A DNA stretch of 60,000 nucleotides from contig OU612066.1 of assembly GCA_914767715.1 (NCBI GenBank), forward strand, positions 5,029,001 to 5,089,000, read 5' to 3'. Positions 49,701-60,000 of this stretch are shown one piece after another; within the stretch, counting starts at the first letter, position 1; every line of letters begins with the position of its first letter. Under the pieces are notes generated by a model. The model was not told the DNA's origin. It ran no database searches and saw only the letters and a program-made list of their open reading frames with translations. The DNA comes from Membranipora membranacea. Its lineage: Eukaryota > Bryozoa > Gymnolaemata > Cheilostomatida > Membraniporidae. The translations under genes and the position numbers were made by a program.

Positions 49701-51296
49701 ATTGAAGCGCTTGAAATGATCAATGAGATGATAATTTGCCACCAGTGAAATTGCAGGTTTCAATGTTGTAATGCTCTTGCCGTTTAGCTCACCCGCTGGA
49801 TTCATGATTACCGACAGTTGTCATATAAGGTATGTAAGCTGCTATTGGCTGAATCTGCTGCATGAATGAATCTCCCACATGTCCTTGTATCTGCAAGTAA
49901 ATACATTGGTAAGGATGGTATGGTTTGATGCGTAAAATTACCTGTCTTTTCAGCAAGCACTGGGATGTCGAAATGATTTTTCGATACAATATAGAACTAT
50001 AATAAGACTTTTGTCGCATCGAACTGACCCTCAAGAGAATGAATGTTCATGATATACCACATGTGATTAATATTACCAAACTTCATATCATTGATAAACT
50101 CACACTGTCCAGGTCATAGGCAAAGTCACCAACGTGAAGAATGACATCAATTGTCTCCATAGCTACTTCTTGTTTAAGCCGAGGTAAGGACTGAGCGTTC
50201 ACACTGCCAAGGTCACCAAATGCTGCCATTTTAGGAACCCAGCGAGGGTCTGATCGACAATTGGTAAAATGAAATAAATCGCTCCATCCCAGATCACTCC
50301 CACAGTGATAGTCTAAAATATAGGTACGTATAGGTGATTAGGGATGAAAACAGTAGGAGAAAGACTTAGGCTATAATAAACATTGGTGGTTATAAGCACA
50401 TGAGCCACCAACACATCCAAACTCAATCTAATTATATCGATGCAATTATTAACTGGCCTGCCATAGTGAGATCTATTGGTTATTCTAAAAAATGGGACTG
50501 GACACATATGAAATTTGGCTGCTCGCATCATTTAGAGATAACACTGCTAGAATAGCAGATAGGGCTGCTCGACCATTTCTGTAAAAAGTGTAGACATGTC
50601 ACAGAACAAACCAAACCATTAACTTCATACCAACTGGCCTAGTTCTATTCCTCATCAACATAATGCAAATTTGTCAACATGAGGGATTATTTACTGGGGC
50701 GTAAGCATCGGTATAGGAATGCTTACTCACAATATTTCACACCAGGCAGAAGACCATCCAATGTAACTCTATGAATGTACCATGTTCTAGACTGAGAGTT
50801 GAATACAGTAACACTCCCTTTAACAACTATAGAGAGCTTATTCTTTCCAAACTCCACCATAGAATCAGTGCCTTTAAATGTTGTCCATGTGACCACCATT
50901 TGCTGGAATGTCCCTAAAAATACATAGAATTGTTTGGTTTCCGACTACTGAACAATTCACACCGTCAGAACGCAACGCAGCACAACAGCACAACACAATA
51001 CTCAGCTGACAAGTCCCTCAGTCAGTACCTTTGTAGGTAACATATAATGTACTAAGGAACATTATTAGTTCAAGTATGTGCACACCGAATTATCGAATAT
51101 AATGTGCTAGACAAAAATAGCAAATACTTCTCATAAACTTATACATGAGTGCAGGTTATCTAATAAATATAACATACTTACCTCCATATGACAGGTGTAC
51201 ATGTTGTGGTGTGACATGCGTGACAGGTGTGACTTCACCTGTGGTCAGGTATATCGAACAGCACAGCAGCAAAACACACACAGAAAACGATGCCAT
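46765..51296 (-). CDS. ACP7: Secreted purple acid phosphatase, ACP7 type
   Basis: Nine minus-strand exons (51296-51182, 50913-50731, 50312-50104, 49890-49793, 49468-49291, 48833-48702, 47724-47548, 47334-47200, 46863-46765) give 441 residues, the usual length for animal ACP7. Residues 1-21 are a signal peptide (VCVLLLCCSIYLTTG). A fibronectin-III-like N-terminal domain (~25-100) precedes the metallophosphoesterase core. Metal-ligand motifs are in order: FGDLG (131-135), GDFAYD (161-166), GNHE (196-199), LGHRPMY (278-284) and AHDHEY (325-330, with Ala where many relatives have Gly). These bind the dinuclear Fe-metal centre that hydrolyses phosphate monoesters at acid pH. The C-terminal LDYGYTKI and ISDDQHG stretch is typical of the ACP7 branch. 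It is likely lysosomal or extracellular. It sits between near-identical genes B and C on the same strand. Confidence 0.94.
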
Positions 51297-52072
51297 CCCT
51301 GAACGAGTACACTCAGAATGATAACTATGCCCTGAAATCTAGTCTTTCTTGTTCTGTTTATATCAGCTAACTCAGCTGTCATCAACCAAAGTTTCGTTTC
51401 AGTATTTCTATTTATATAATGAATTTGATATCGATACCTCACATTAGATAATTATAGTATATGTAGAAGACTAGTATAGGGAGAGGCAGTCTATGTTTAT
51501 AATTACATGTTTCACCCACAAGTCACGCGGGTCAGATCAGATCTGAGTGGGTCAGCTACTCATATTATGTTAACTTCTAGATATGTAAACAAATAATAGT
51601 CATAATTCCATGTAAATTATCTTGAGACAGCAAAATCACAGTTTTCAGCATGCACTTCAAGCAATCTCAACAACTAATGTTATCACCGATATAGCCTCGT
51701 GGAGCATGAATTAGATTGTAATACTTTTCAACACTATTTTTTCAGATGTAAAGATTTCATCATCTTCTTTTGTCACAGTGACATTATTAATTGACAACAA
51801 ATAAAAGCCTCCAAAATAAAAAATAGTCAATTACAATTTAATAGTTAAGGAAATAGGAAAGCTTGGGAAATATTTAACAACATAAAATTGAATCAAATTC
51901 AACAGTCCGCACAAGTTTGCTATTCGAAAATCAAATTTAAATAGTGAGATTAAAATTTAGTGAATGTTCAGTAAGAAATTTGGCAAAACTGAAGTCCCTA
52001 AGAATATTGACATCCTGTGGAGCACTGAGAAAAGACAACTTCCCCTCCCTACCTGCCTTCATATCATATGGT
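51297..52072. other. Intergenic, promoter side of ACP7-like gene
   Basis: No coding exon is seen. The start of the phosphatase gene lies at the left edge. The open frame at 51944-52153 (+ strand) overlaps the antisense of a real phosphatase exon remnant and is not considered a gene. Confidence 0.45.
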
Positions 52073-53303
52073 CTACTTTGGTACTCTGTGAGGATTGGGA
52101 TCGAGATGACACTTAAACTGACCAGCCCCGTGATAGTGCTGCTCTATATATAATCTGTCTACCACTGCACCATGCTGGAACACAAGAAAGCATTACAAAG
52201 TATCATCGCAGTGCTAAGTTATTGAAAATTAAATATATCTTTGTGTAGATTATTGTCATCACTTTTGGCCAAAAAAACTATTGGTATTCCCGGAAATATC
52301 AAGACAATCCCACAAACTAAACTACCTGAAGAGCCTGATGCAAGTTGAAACTATCAAGCCTCTGCTCAGTATTGCGGCAAGTTAATAAATTGGCAATTTA
52401 CAAGCAAACAGTGAATAAAAAATCCAAACAAACAGACAGAATGCAATTCTTTTTTATTTGTAGGACAAATACAAACAGTCGATTATTGGTGCTTCAATTG
52501 ACTGTTGTGTATAGTCCAACATGATTATTCGAACTTTTTCTGGATCAAAATGAATTGGTAGTTTATGGCCACCTTACTATGTATATGGTATTGGTAATTA
52601 ATACTGCAAACAACTGCGAGCATTGAGCTGATTTGATGCTAAACCATTGAATCCTGAATATTCAGGAAAGCTTGAGTTACAATCTTTAACTTGATCTCTT
52701 GTCTCTTCACTGGCGACAAGCTGGGATTTTAGTAGCTACCTAAAAAGCAACATAATTTTATTGAATGCTTGTCTCGATAGTTTTGGAGTTGCTCACCTGA
52801 TCGTCACTGATTTGCTCCATATATAGATGAGTATAGTTGAGTGCTTGTATCTTTGTATAACCATAATCTAATATGTTCTTATCAACCCATTCGGGCTTCT
52901 TAGGGAACTTATCGTGTCTCTCGTCACAGCCCTTTATAGATAGAGAGAACAAATTTGTTTGAATAAAATATGCAGTCCAGAACTAGCCTTGTCAGGTGAC
53001 AAGGCTAGTCCAAACGATGCGTTGTAATTAATGTTTAAGTTTCATTTTTTACATCAGTTACATCAGTACATTAAGATTCTGGATCAGAGATAATAAAAAA
53101 AACACTTCCATGTGTTGTGTTCTCATTTGTCAAAAAAATCAACACAATGTCAAGTGCTCTCCATCTCTAGTATACAGAAGTTAGCTGATGCGTTGGCTCT
53201 CATCGGTTGCGTAAACCATATAGAGCCAACACATTGGCTACAGGAAGAGAAAATTAAATTACAAATACTTACAGCAGATCCTGATATAACATGTACAGGT
53301 GCT
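52073..53303 (-). pseudogene. Truncated second copy of the ACP7-like 3' end
   Basis: Minus-strand segments 53303-53273 (last 31 bases of the exon ending VHVISGSA), 52931-52797 (135 nt, same length as 47334-47200, reading CDERHDKFPKKPEWVDK and ILDYGYTKIQALNYTHLY) and 52174-52073 (HGAVVDRLYIEQ to a stop) match the last three exons of the neighbouring phosphatase. Splice sites are intact, but homology stops abruptly inside the first segment at 53303, and no upstream exon is seen before gene C. It encodes no catalytic motif. It is best read as a remnant of a tandem duplication rather than an alternative end, because it lies upstream of the intact gene's start. Confidence 0.8.
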
Positions 53304-54344
53304 TATCACAACTAGAATCTAATACTTGATCATTCATTAATAATATGACATACATTATTGTAAGGCAACATTTAGCATTGTTTATATATGAGTTTTTAGC
53401 TCACATTCTAAAATCCCCTGAGAAGCCTGAGTTGAACCCAAAAATCTGAGTAACTCGGGCAAAACCTGAGTGGTAGAGAGCCCTGGTAATATTGTTTGTG
53501 ATATGTAATAAATCAATCAAATCAATCAGGTGAAGGCCAGAGAAGGCAGGGGAGGGATTTTGTTCTGCAGCTTAATTTGAGTTAGAAATTTTCCAAATGC
53601 AGTTACCAATAGCTCCTCGGCCATATTCCATCAACAGCTTGAAGTCAATATGGTTAGTTGGGTATCCAGATGAATCACAGTATGAAAGGATTTTACTATG
53701 GTATCTACTGTCATGAGGATATTGCTCACTGTGTTAATGGCTGTGATGCCGTACAGAGAGCAAAGAGTTACAGGGGCCTTAGCCCATGATAATATTCAAA
53801 ATTGTATTTTGCTAACCTAAATTATTAGCCATCCTTTTGTAAGCCTCTATAAATAAATAAATAAATAAGCAATCACTACACTAGTATGCCTACCTGTAAA
53901 GATGAGAGCACTACATAGTAAATCATTTGATTGTATGACTAAACAGAGAGACATTGCGACAACACAAACAATCACAAACCAACACAATTATGAGATTATG
54001 TTGACTTAATCTTGTCACCAAACAATAGCTCATGTGCCTGTTTTTAGAAACAATTTTAATTAGCCACACAATTACATATTTTATTATGAATAGCAACACA
54101 TGATAACACTCTATGAAAAGAATGCTGTGTGTACAGCCTATTGCTAGCATAATGAATTAAGCTGTGTTAAACACTTTCCAGCTCCTATCTCAATTTTAAC
54201 TATGAATCCCTATGCTCAGTACCAAGATATGCACATATTTTGGTAACCTTCCATTTATCATAATAGTTAGATTGCAATTCAGTATTCATAGATCAGCTTC
54301 TTGCTATAATCTGTAATCAAATAGAAACCCATGCATCCCAATTG

Positions 54345-54405
54345 ACAAGCCCTCGGGGCTAACCAAACCCATGACCTCCAACGCATGCGCGCTGTGCGAC
54401 TGACA
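54345..54405 (-). mobile_element. Possible tRNA-derived SINE fragment
   Basis: Read on the - strand, GTCGCACAGCGCGCATGC followed by GGAGGTCATGGGTTTGG resembles a degraded tRNA-like SINE head with a B-box-like segment. Only about 60 bases are recognisable, so the call is weak. Confidence 0.3.
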
Positions 54406-55015
54406 CTTAACGTATGTCACCAACTCTTAAATCCATCTCATTTTTGATAGCACGCTTTCTGCATCAAACAATCGAAGCTAATAAATTATAATCTATTTTA
54501 ACCACAATTTCTAAATCGAAAGATTCATACCCGTTTGTGTTGACTAAATAAGCCATCACAAAATTACAAAGAAGATCTTTCCGAACCCACAGAGTCAGTA
54601 TATTTTGGAGGCATGTGTCATGTGAGATTATAATAATAATAATAATAATAATAGCCATTCAAATCATGGTTGCACTGGCTTGCCATGCACTTCTAGTAGC
54701 TTAACTCAGGAGGCTCTACTGGTCGTGGAGCAAGTCGATTGAATAGTATAAAACTCAAACACTTTCTGGACGATCAGATGTTTGACAAAGGTGAAAAAAC
54801 CTATATATACATGAAATTACAACTAAAATACACATGAATAAAAATTTTGTTGAGATATTAATCATTGAAATAAGAGGGGAAACCAATCAAGACCATTTGT
54901 GCCTAAGACTTAGTTCCACATTTGATGTTGAATGATGAGATTTCCTGCTAAATTACTGAATTCGAATCATTTAATTCATGATCAGAATATTTTGTAAAAT
55001 ATAGTATTAACAATT

Positions 55016-55082
55016 TATCTTAAGTAGATCTTAAGTTGATCTTAAGTTGATCTTAAGTTGATCCTAAGTTGATCTTAAGTTG
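55016..55082. repeat. GATCTTAAGTTG dodecamer repeat
   Basis: About five and a half tandem copies of GATCTTAAGTTG, one with a C for T, lie 60 bases before the point where homology to the gene B flank begins. Confidence 0.85.
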
Positions 55083-55287
55083 CTGGGGACTATCATTCTC
55101 AAAACTAGTTCTCTTGGTCTTATAACTGACTTATGTCAAAAACAATTTGATCTGTTGTCCACACTGTTTGGTGCTATTGCTAGTTCTGTTCCAGTCACAA
55201 TAATGGCATTGTTAGTACACACTGAATTTTGGCTAGCTGAGGTACAATTCAATATAAGTTAATCAGGGCGAGTAAATTTTACCTATA

Positions 55288-55550
55288 GCCTTCAGGGCCG
55301 TAGTTTAGAAAAAAATTGTAGGGGAGGCGAAAATCCGTGAGTGTGTGAAGTAACACCAGGATAGGTATTGACTATTGAGAGCTCCTCCTGAGCTTTCAAA
55401 GTGTTTTAATGATATGAAGAGCAATCAGAAGTCCCAAATGAGCTGATTCTGACCTAGATTATTCAATTATAGCATTTTTTGGCCACCATATTGAGCATTC
55501 TAGGAGAGGCAGAGCTTCACTGCCTCCCCTAGAACTACGGGCCTGGCCTT
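55288..55550. mobile_element. 253-bp terminal-inverted-repeat insertion with 5-bp direct repeats
   Basis: The element 55293-55545 begins CAGGGCCGTAG and ends CTACGGGCCTG (one mismatch as inverted repeats). A second paired block is GGGGAGGC near 55321 and GCCTCCCC near 55522. GCCTT flanks it at 55288-55292 and 55546-55550. The matching place in the gene B copy (near 40955-40965) lacks the insert, so B supplies a natural empty site. Confidence 0.75.
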
Positions 55551-56101
55551 ATATTTTGCTATTTCATTAATGTGATAAACTGCGAACTTTTGATCTGCAT
55601 CCATCTTACAATACGATATATCAACCTTTTATAAGACCCACAATATCATTAATTTTGATCTCCTATTTAGACCAGCTGTTATAATAGGGCAGGGCAGGTA
55701 AATAAATTATTAGTCCTTTTTTAATGACTTGTTGCTGCATATTTGGGTTAAGTGAAACCAATAATGCCGAGACATCACTCTATTTGAATCCATTGCCGAA
55801 TTAAGAATCTACCGATATTTTATTGAACCATCATTGTAGTTAGTTATTACAGTATAATCTATGGCGTAATAGTAAAAAGTAAGTAGTAGTAAAATGATAA
55901 ATATTATTATTTTAGTATTTTGATGTAGTGTACTGAATCAGGATAACATAGTTATCAGGTGAAATTGCAATAAATGTGCATCGTCAACAGTATTTTGGAT
56001 AGAAGTAGAAAAGCGTTGTATGCGAGGTCGAAGTGACATCACAATACCAATACACACAGAACCCCACAGTAATATGACAGTTTCCAGTTATGTGAGGAGG
56101 A

Positions 56102-59100
56102 TCATTTTCGCTTAAATATTCCGGACAAAGACTTAGATTTGCCAGATTTGGACTTGATTTTCTTGAGAGGGTCGAACACATCTTGGAGACAAAGCCTTTT
56201 CTTCAAATCTGTGACAAACTCTACAGCCTGCAGCTCACCACCAACTCTAAGGGTCTTAAGAGTCTCAGTAAAAACTTCCTCCAAACTCTTACCCTCTGTA
56301 CTAAATCTGATTAGATTTTTAGTAAGAAGAGAAATCATCTTGTCTCTCTTGCCGGCAGTCTCCTTGGTGCAGGCTATCAGTGCCATGTTATCAGGCTGTT
56401 TCTGTGGTGTGCTGAGGACAGGTAGATCTGATGTGCCGGATGCATCTATGTTCTGAATTTTCGTCTCATGGTTGTTGTTTGACTTGGCGTTTGTCGAAGT
56501 CTTCTGCTCACTCTGGTCACCTTTGAAAAATATAAATAAACAACATCATGGTTAAGAAGAGACAACCTTCCATGTTGTACAGACACTCAAACATTATGTC
56601 AACTGGCGCCGTGTAAGGAAAGATAGGGATAGTGTAGGGAAAGATATGCATAGAATATCATGCCATTGTATTTGTACAGTAGCCAGATTTTAAAAATATT
56701 TTTCAAGTGACTATTTGGCTTCCACTACACATTGTCATTAATCTATTTTACCTGTTCCATGTTTTTTCTCAGATGTGATGTTCAGCTCGTTATCATTTTC
56801 CCGAACCTGTACAAGGAAAGCTGCCAGCACCTAAAACCAAAATTAGAAATGTGATTAACTCACATATCGGAGAGTTTAACTACGAGTTTGAGAGTCTAAA
56901 CCTCCCACAATTCTAAGATGCTTTACTTTTTAGTGCCTACAGGGAAAGTTGCCTCCCTCAGTGATCTGTCAAAGGAAAAGCAGCAAAATGGATCAAATTT
57001 GAACTTTGCCAAGGAATGTTTTCTGGGAGTTTGTGACATCCATTGTTGACCTTCTACTTTGTTGTGCAATGCCAAATGACACTGGTTTGAAATCATTGGA
57101 TGAGCATGCCTTATAGTTCCCATACATGCGGCTGGGTATCATTATCTGCGTACCATCCCACACTGTGAGTGGGAATATAGCCACAATTATACATACATCG
57201 TCCTGATAAGAACTGTAGACTATAAAATACGATGCTTGTTTCATATCATGTACGAACAGGCACACCTTTTTTGATAGCAATAAATATTTATAGATCTTAT
57301 CTACGAGTGAATGTTTGACAGTCACCTTGGGTTTCCCAGTGAGAACCGGGTTATTGATTTGCCGGGAAATCTCTTCGAGTTCCACCGCTCCGTTCTCAGA
57401 CATTACATATCCATTTATACTCTCAGCCGCTATGATGGTGATCACCCCTGACACATCTGGCTTTTTCTGTACTTCCTGGATGGTTTGCAGTATAGTGTCA
57501 TCTCTTACATTAGCAGTGACAGCCGGTTTGATAGCTAGCTGAGTAAAGCCCTGCTCCAAACATCTTATTTCGTCTACTAGGCCCGGTGCGCTGTCTGGTG
57601 AATAGAAGATCAGCACTTCTGGAGGAGTGGCTAGTGGATAGCCACCATTCTGCACATCGAGCCAGGCAAAGAGCGATTTGATTTCAGCGTTTGAGGTTAG
57701 TTTGATGGCAGTTTTACCCTGACGATCTTTCTGTGAGAGCAGAGCTGTTCTCTGGTCATGATCCAGTTTCATCATCAGAGATTTTATAGCTGGCAGCTTG
57801 TTATTTTTCACGAGACAATGAATCACTCTCATGCCATCTAGGAGTCTGGCCAGCTCATCGTTCTCTAAAATTACATCAAGATTTGACATGTTAGATATCT
57901 AACAAGGAAAAAGTTGGCTGGGATTCCCCTCCTTACTCTTACCATAATCCGCTGATGTAAGATTTAAAATATATATTGACAACCAAAACAGGGTCACATG
58001 AGGAAGTTTAGAAACTACAACCCTAATCGCACCACCTTAGTTTCACAATAAATCAGGGATAATTTAGATCAAGAATTTATGCCAATGAATCTTTTCCTCA
58101 TATTGTCATTACTTATTCAGCTATAGTGTAAAACCATCGTTAAATTTTGGTCATCAAATGATGCAAGTAATTGACAATGACAATGAATCTGGTGTCATGT
58201 AAGACTTAATAATGATGAATGGCAGTTTGACACATCACAGCATTTCATCACCAGCACAAAATAACATCAGTGCAGTATCACTGCAAAAAAAAGTTAAAAA
58301 AACATTCCATGTAACATGAAAACTTACGTATTTCAGAAAGGCAGGTTAAGATTCCGCACAAGGTCTCAACACTCTCTTTGTGTACAGCAATGTTAAGTGG
58401 TGTATTCCCGAGCGCGTTCTCCCTCTCCAGAAGCTTAATACGATCTACAACATCGACAGAGCCGAGCATAGAAACAATTACATCTGATCTATTGAAGCTT
58501 GCTGCGCGATGCATAGCGATGTCCTTGCTCTTGCCTCTCTCGCTCAGAAATGACATTCTGGTCTCGGGCTGTACTGCATCCACCATACACTTGACGTAGC
58601 TGTTCAGCTGCCGGTTCACTGCCACATGCAGCAAGGTGTCACCCCATGAGTCTCTGACTTTCAGTAGTGTTTGCATACGAACAGCTGGATCAAGGGAGTG
58701 TAATATGGAGCGGAAACAGCCCGTATCCCGCTTGTTAAAAGCCATGATCAACACAATGTCACCTAAATTTTCTGGGATGCGGATGGATTTTTTCTTGCCA
58801 TTTACATCGGGAACAGCCCATTGTAGTATGGCTTGGAAGGTGACTTCATTTGCTGCCTTCTTGAATGTAGTGTTCATGGCAGTCTTAAGTACACTTGGGA
58901 TTTGCAGTAGGAGGGTTCGTTTGGCAGGATCAGCGATCTCCCAATATGAGTCTGTCTTCAGCTCCCTCCAGTGCTGGTCTGACTTTGTTTTCTTTGTAGG
59001 CTTGTGGAGGGCAGTACTTCCCCAGATGTCAGTTATTGAGACCAATGCCGCACGTTCTACAGGTGAAATAGACAGCAGCATGTGATCAAGGCATTCAACG

Positions 59101-59732
59101 TTTTCCTCTTTGACGGCTGAGTGTAGGGCGGTGTATCCAATTCTGTTTTTCACAGCCATGGATTGAAGTCGCTCTCCGGGGCCATTCAGGTAACTGAGCA
59201 TGCATTCAAGAACATCTATATTTCCTTGGCTGGCAGCTATATGCAGGGCTGTATCACATGGACCTGGGTCTTCTGATGTGATTGTGAGTGTCTTACTCGG
59301 GTCCCCACAGTCGTACAGCTCCGTGTTTGAGGCACGTTTATCCTGAATCTTCATTAACCCAAGACGATCTTTAGGATCTACAGACTTCAACATAATCTGC
59401 AATGCCTGAAGGTTCTTCATCTGAGTAGAAATGTGCAGTGCTGTCTCACCGTGAATATTCTGCACACTCAAAATCAGGTACACAGCAGTCATCCCATGGC
59501 GAAGAAGTGACATCATAGTAACTCTGACCACGTCCGTGTGTCCTAATCTGAGCGCAAAATGGAGAAGACGGTCCTCACATTTATTCAGACTTGCCTGCAG
59601 CAGATTAGCTTTCTCCTCCAGCCTAAGGCCATCAAGAATCTCCTTCAGCAGTTGAGGGTCTTCTAAAGCTTTACGGAGAGTTATCCTATCCCCTCTGAGA
59701 AGATTGTCCAGGCTGTAAATGTTGTCCGCCAT
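56102..59732 (-). CDS. Ankyrin-repeat protein with degenerate caspase-like domain (gene C)
   Basis: Minus-strand exons 59732-58328, 57864-57326, 56830-56752 and 56520-56102 give 813 residues. Domain order is as in gene B: ankyrin repeats ~50-540, p20-like ~550-660 with IIAAESINGYV in place of the His motif and VLAAFLVQVREN in place of the Cys strand, p10-like to ~790, and a basic tail. The 468-residue first exon differs from B at about seven residues, including His for Gln in ETALHIS and Leu for Ile in STALHKP, both closer to the ankyrin consensus. The last exon differs more, with a divergent block (ending LRVGGELQAVEF) and one codon fewer than B. The coding region is complete, but any leader exon lies beyond the right edge. 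Confidence 0.85.
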
Positions 59733-60000
59733 CTTCGAGAACTAAATAAAACAAACATAGCGCATTCACTTGGATAAATTCTTATCTGCATTCGAATGAG
59801 TGGAAATGTAATTTTGAGGAGGTTTCTAGAAGGCTTTTTATCATTTATTTCTGTTGATACCGCACGATTCCCGATTAGAGGATAGTCACCTAAAATTAGA
59901 GCACTCGTACTTATACAAATCCATTTTTCAGTTTCAGCAAAGTAAACTATTTTTGAATACAAATTACCGACTATACCTTCATAATTAAAAGAATGAATAT
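59733..60000. other. Upstream flank of gene C, still within B/C duplication
   Basis: The sequence matches 45201-45470 (upstream of gene B) nearly base for base to the window end. The duplicated block therefore continues past the right edge. Confidence 0.8.

Larger units (their letters stand above)
53304..55142. other. Intergenic stretch with simple repeats
   Basis: No coding exon is seen. It contains a short AAAT repeat near 53847-53865, an AAT repeat near 54632-54652, a possible SINE fragment near 54345-54405 and a dodecamer repeat at 55016-55082. Confidence 0.5.

Noticed and set aside
52073-53303. Alternative 3' exons for the intact ACP7-like gene
   Set aside because: On the - strand they lie upstream of that gene's first exon, so ordinary cis-splicing cannot use them as its 3' end.

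Overview
The window is animal genomic DNA: spliced genes with GT-AG introns, a cytosolic HSP70 ending in EEVD, an ACP7-type purple acid phosphatase, ankyrin proteins and class C receptor-type ligand-binding domains, in AT-rich sequence. The fused gene architectures and tandem paralogues suit an invertebrate, perhaps an early-branching one such as a sponge, but the species cannot be fixed from the sequence. All gene models were built by hand from reading frame, splice-site phase and comparison between copies.

Region 1 (1-24.5 kb, + strand) is a tandem family of membrane receptors. Gene 1 (1288-8977) has lost its 5' end to the window edge, gene 2 (10484-19571) is complete, and a third copy (about 20.5-24.5 kb) is decayed. 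Each intact product carries two consecutive Venus-flytrap (ANF-receptor/LIVBP-like) domains, one transmembrane helix and a short tail, with no seven-helix domain and no kinase or cyclase.

Region 2 (26-36 kb, + strand) holds an intron-containing HSP70 gene with a 5'UTR intron and a heat-shock-element-like promoter, then an eight-exon gene for an unidentified IQ-motif protein.

Region 3 (36-60 kb, - strand) holds three ankyrin-repeat proteins, A, B and C. After the repeats each has a caspase-like p20-p10 module lacking the catalytic His and Cys. B and C are nearly identical copies about 14.5 kb apart. Between them are a complete secreted ACP7-like phosphatase and a truncated second copy of its 3' end.

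Shared themes are tandem duplication, local homogenisation between copies (one 214-nt receptor exon is about 97% identical between paralogues whose neighbouring exons have diverged; B and C match abruptly better on one side of a point in the last exon), and many small palindromic insertions, several flanked by short direct repeats like target-site duplications. The strongest candidates for something undescribed are the ankyrin-pseudocaspase proteins and the tandem-flytrap single-pass receptors.
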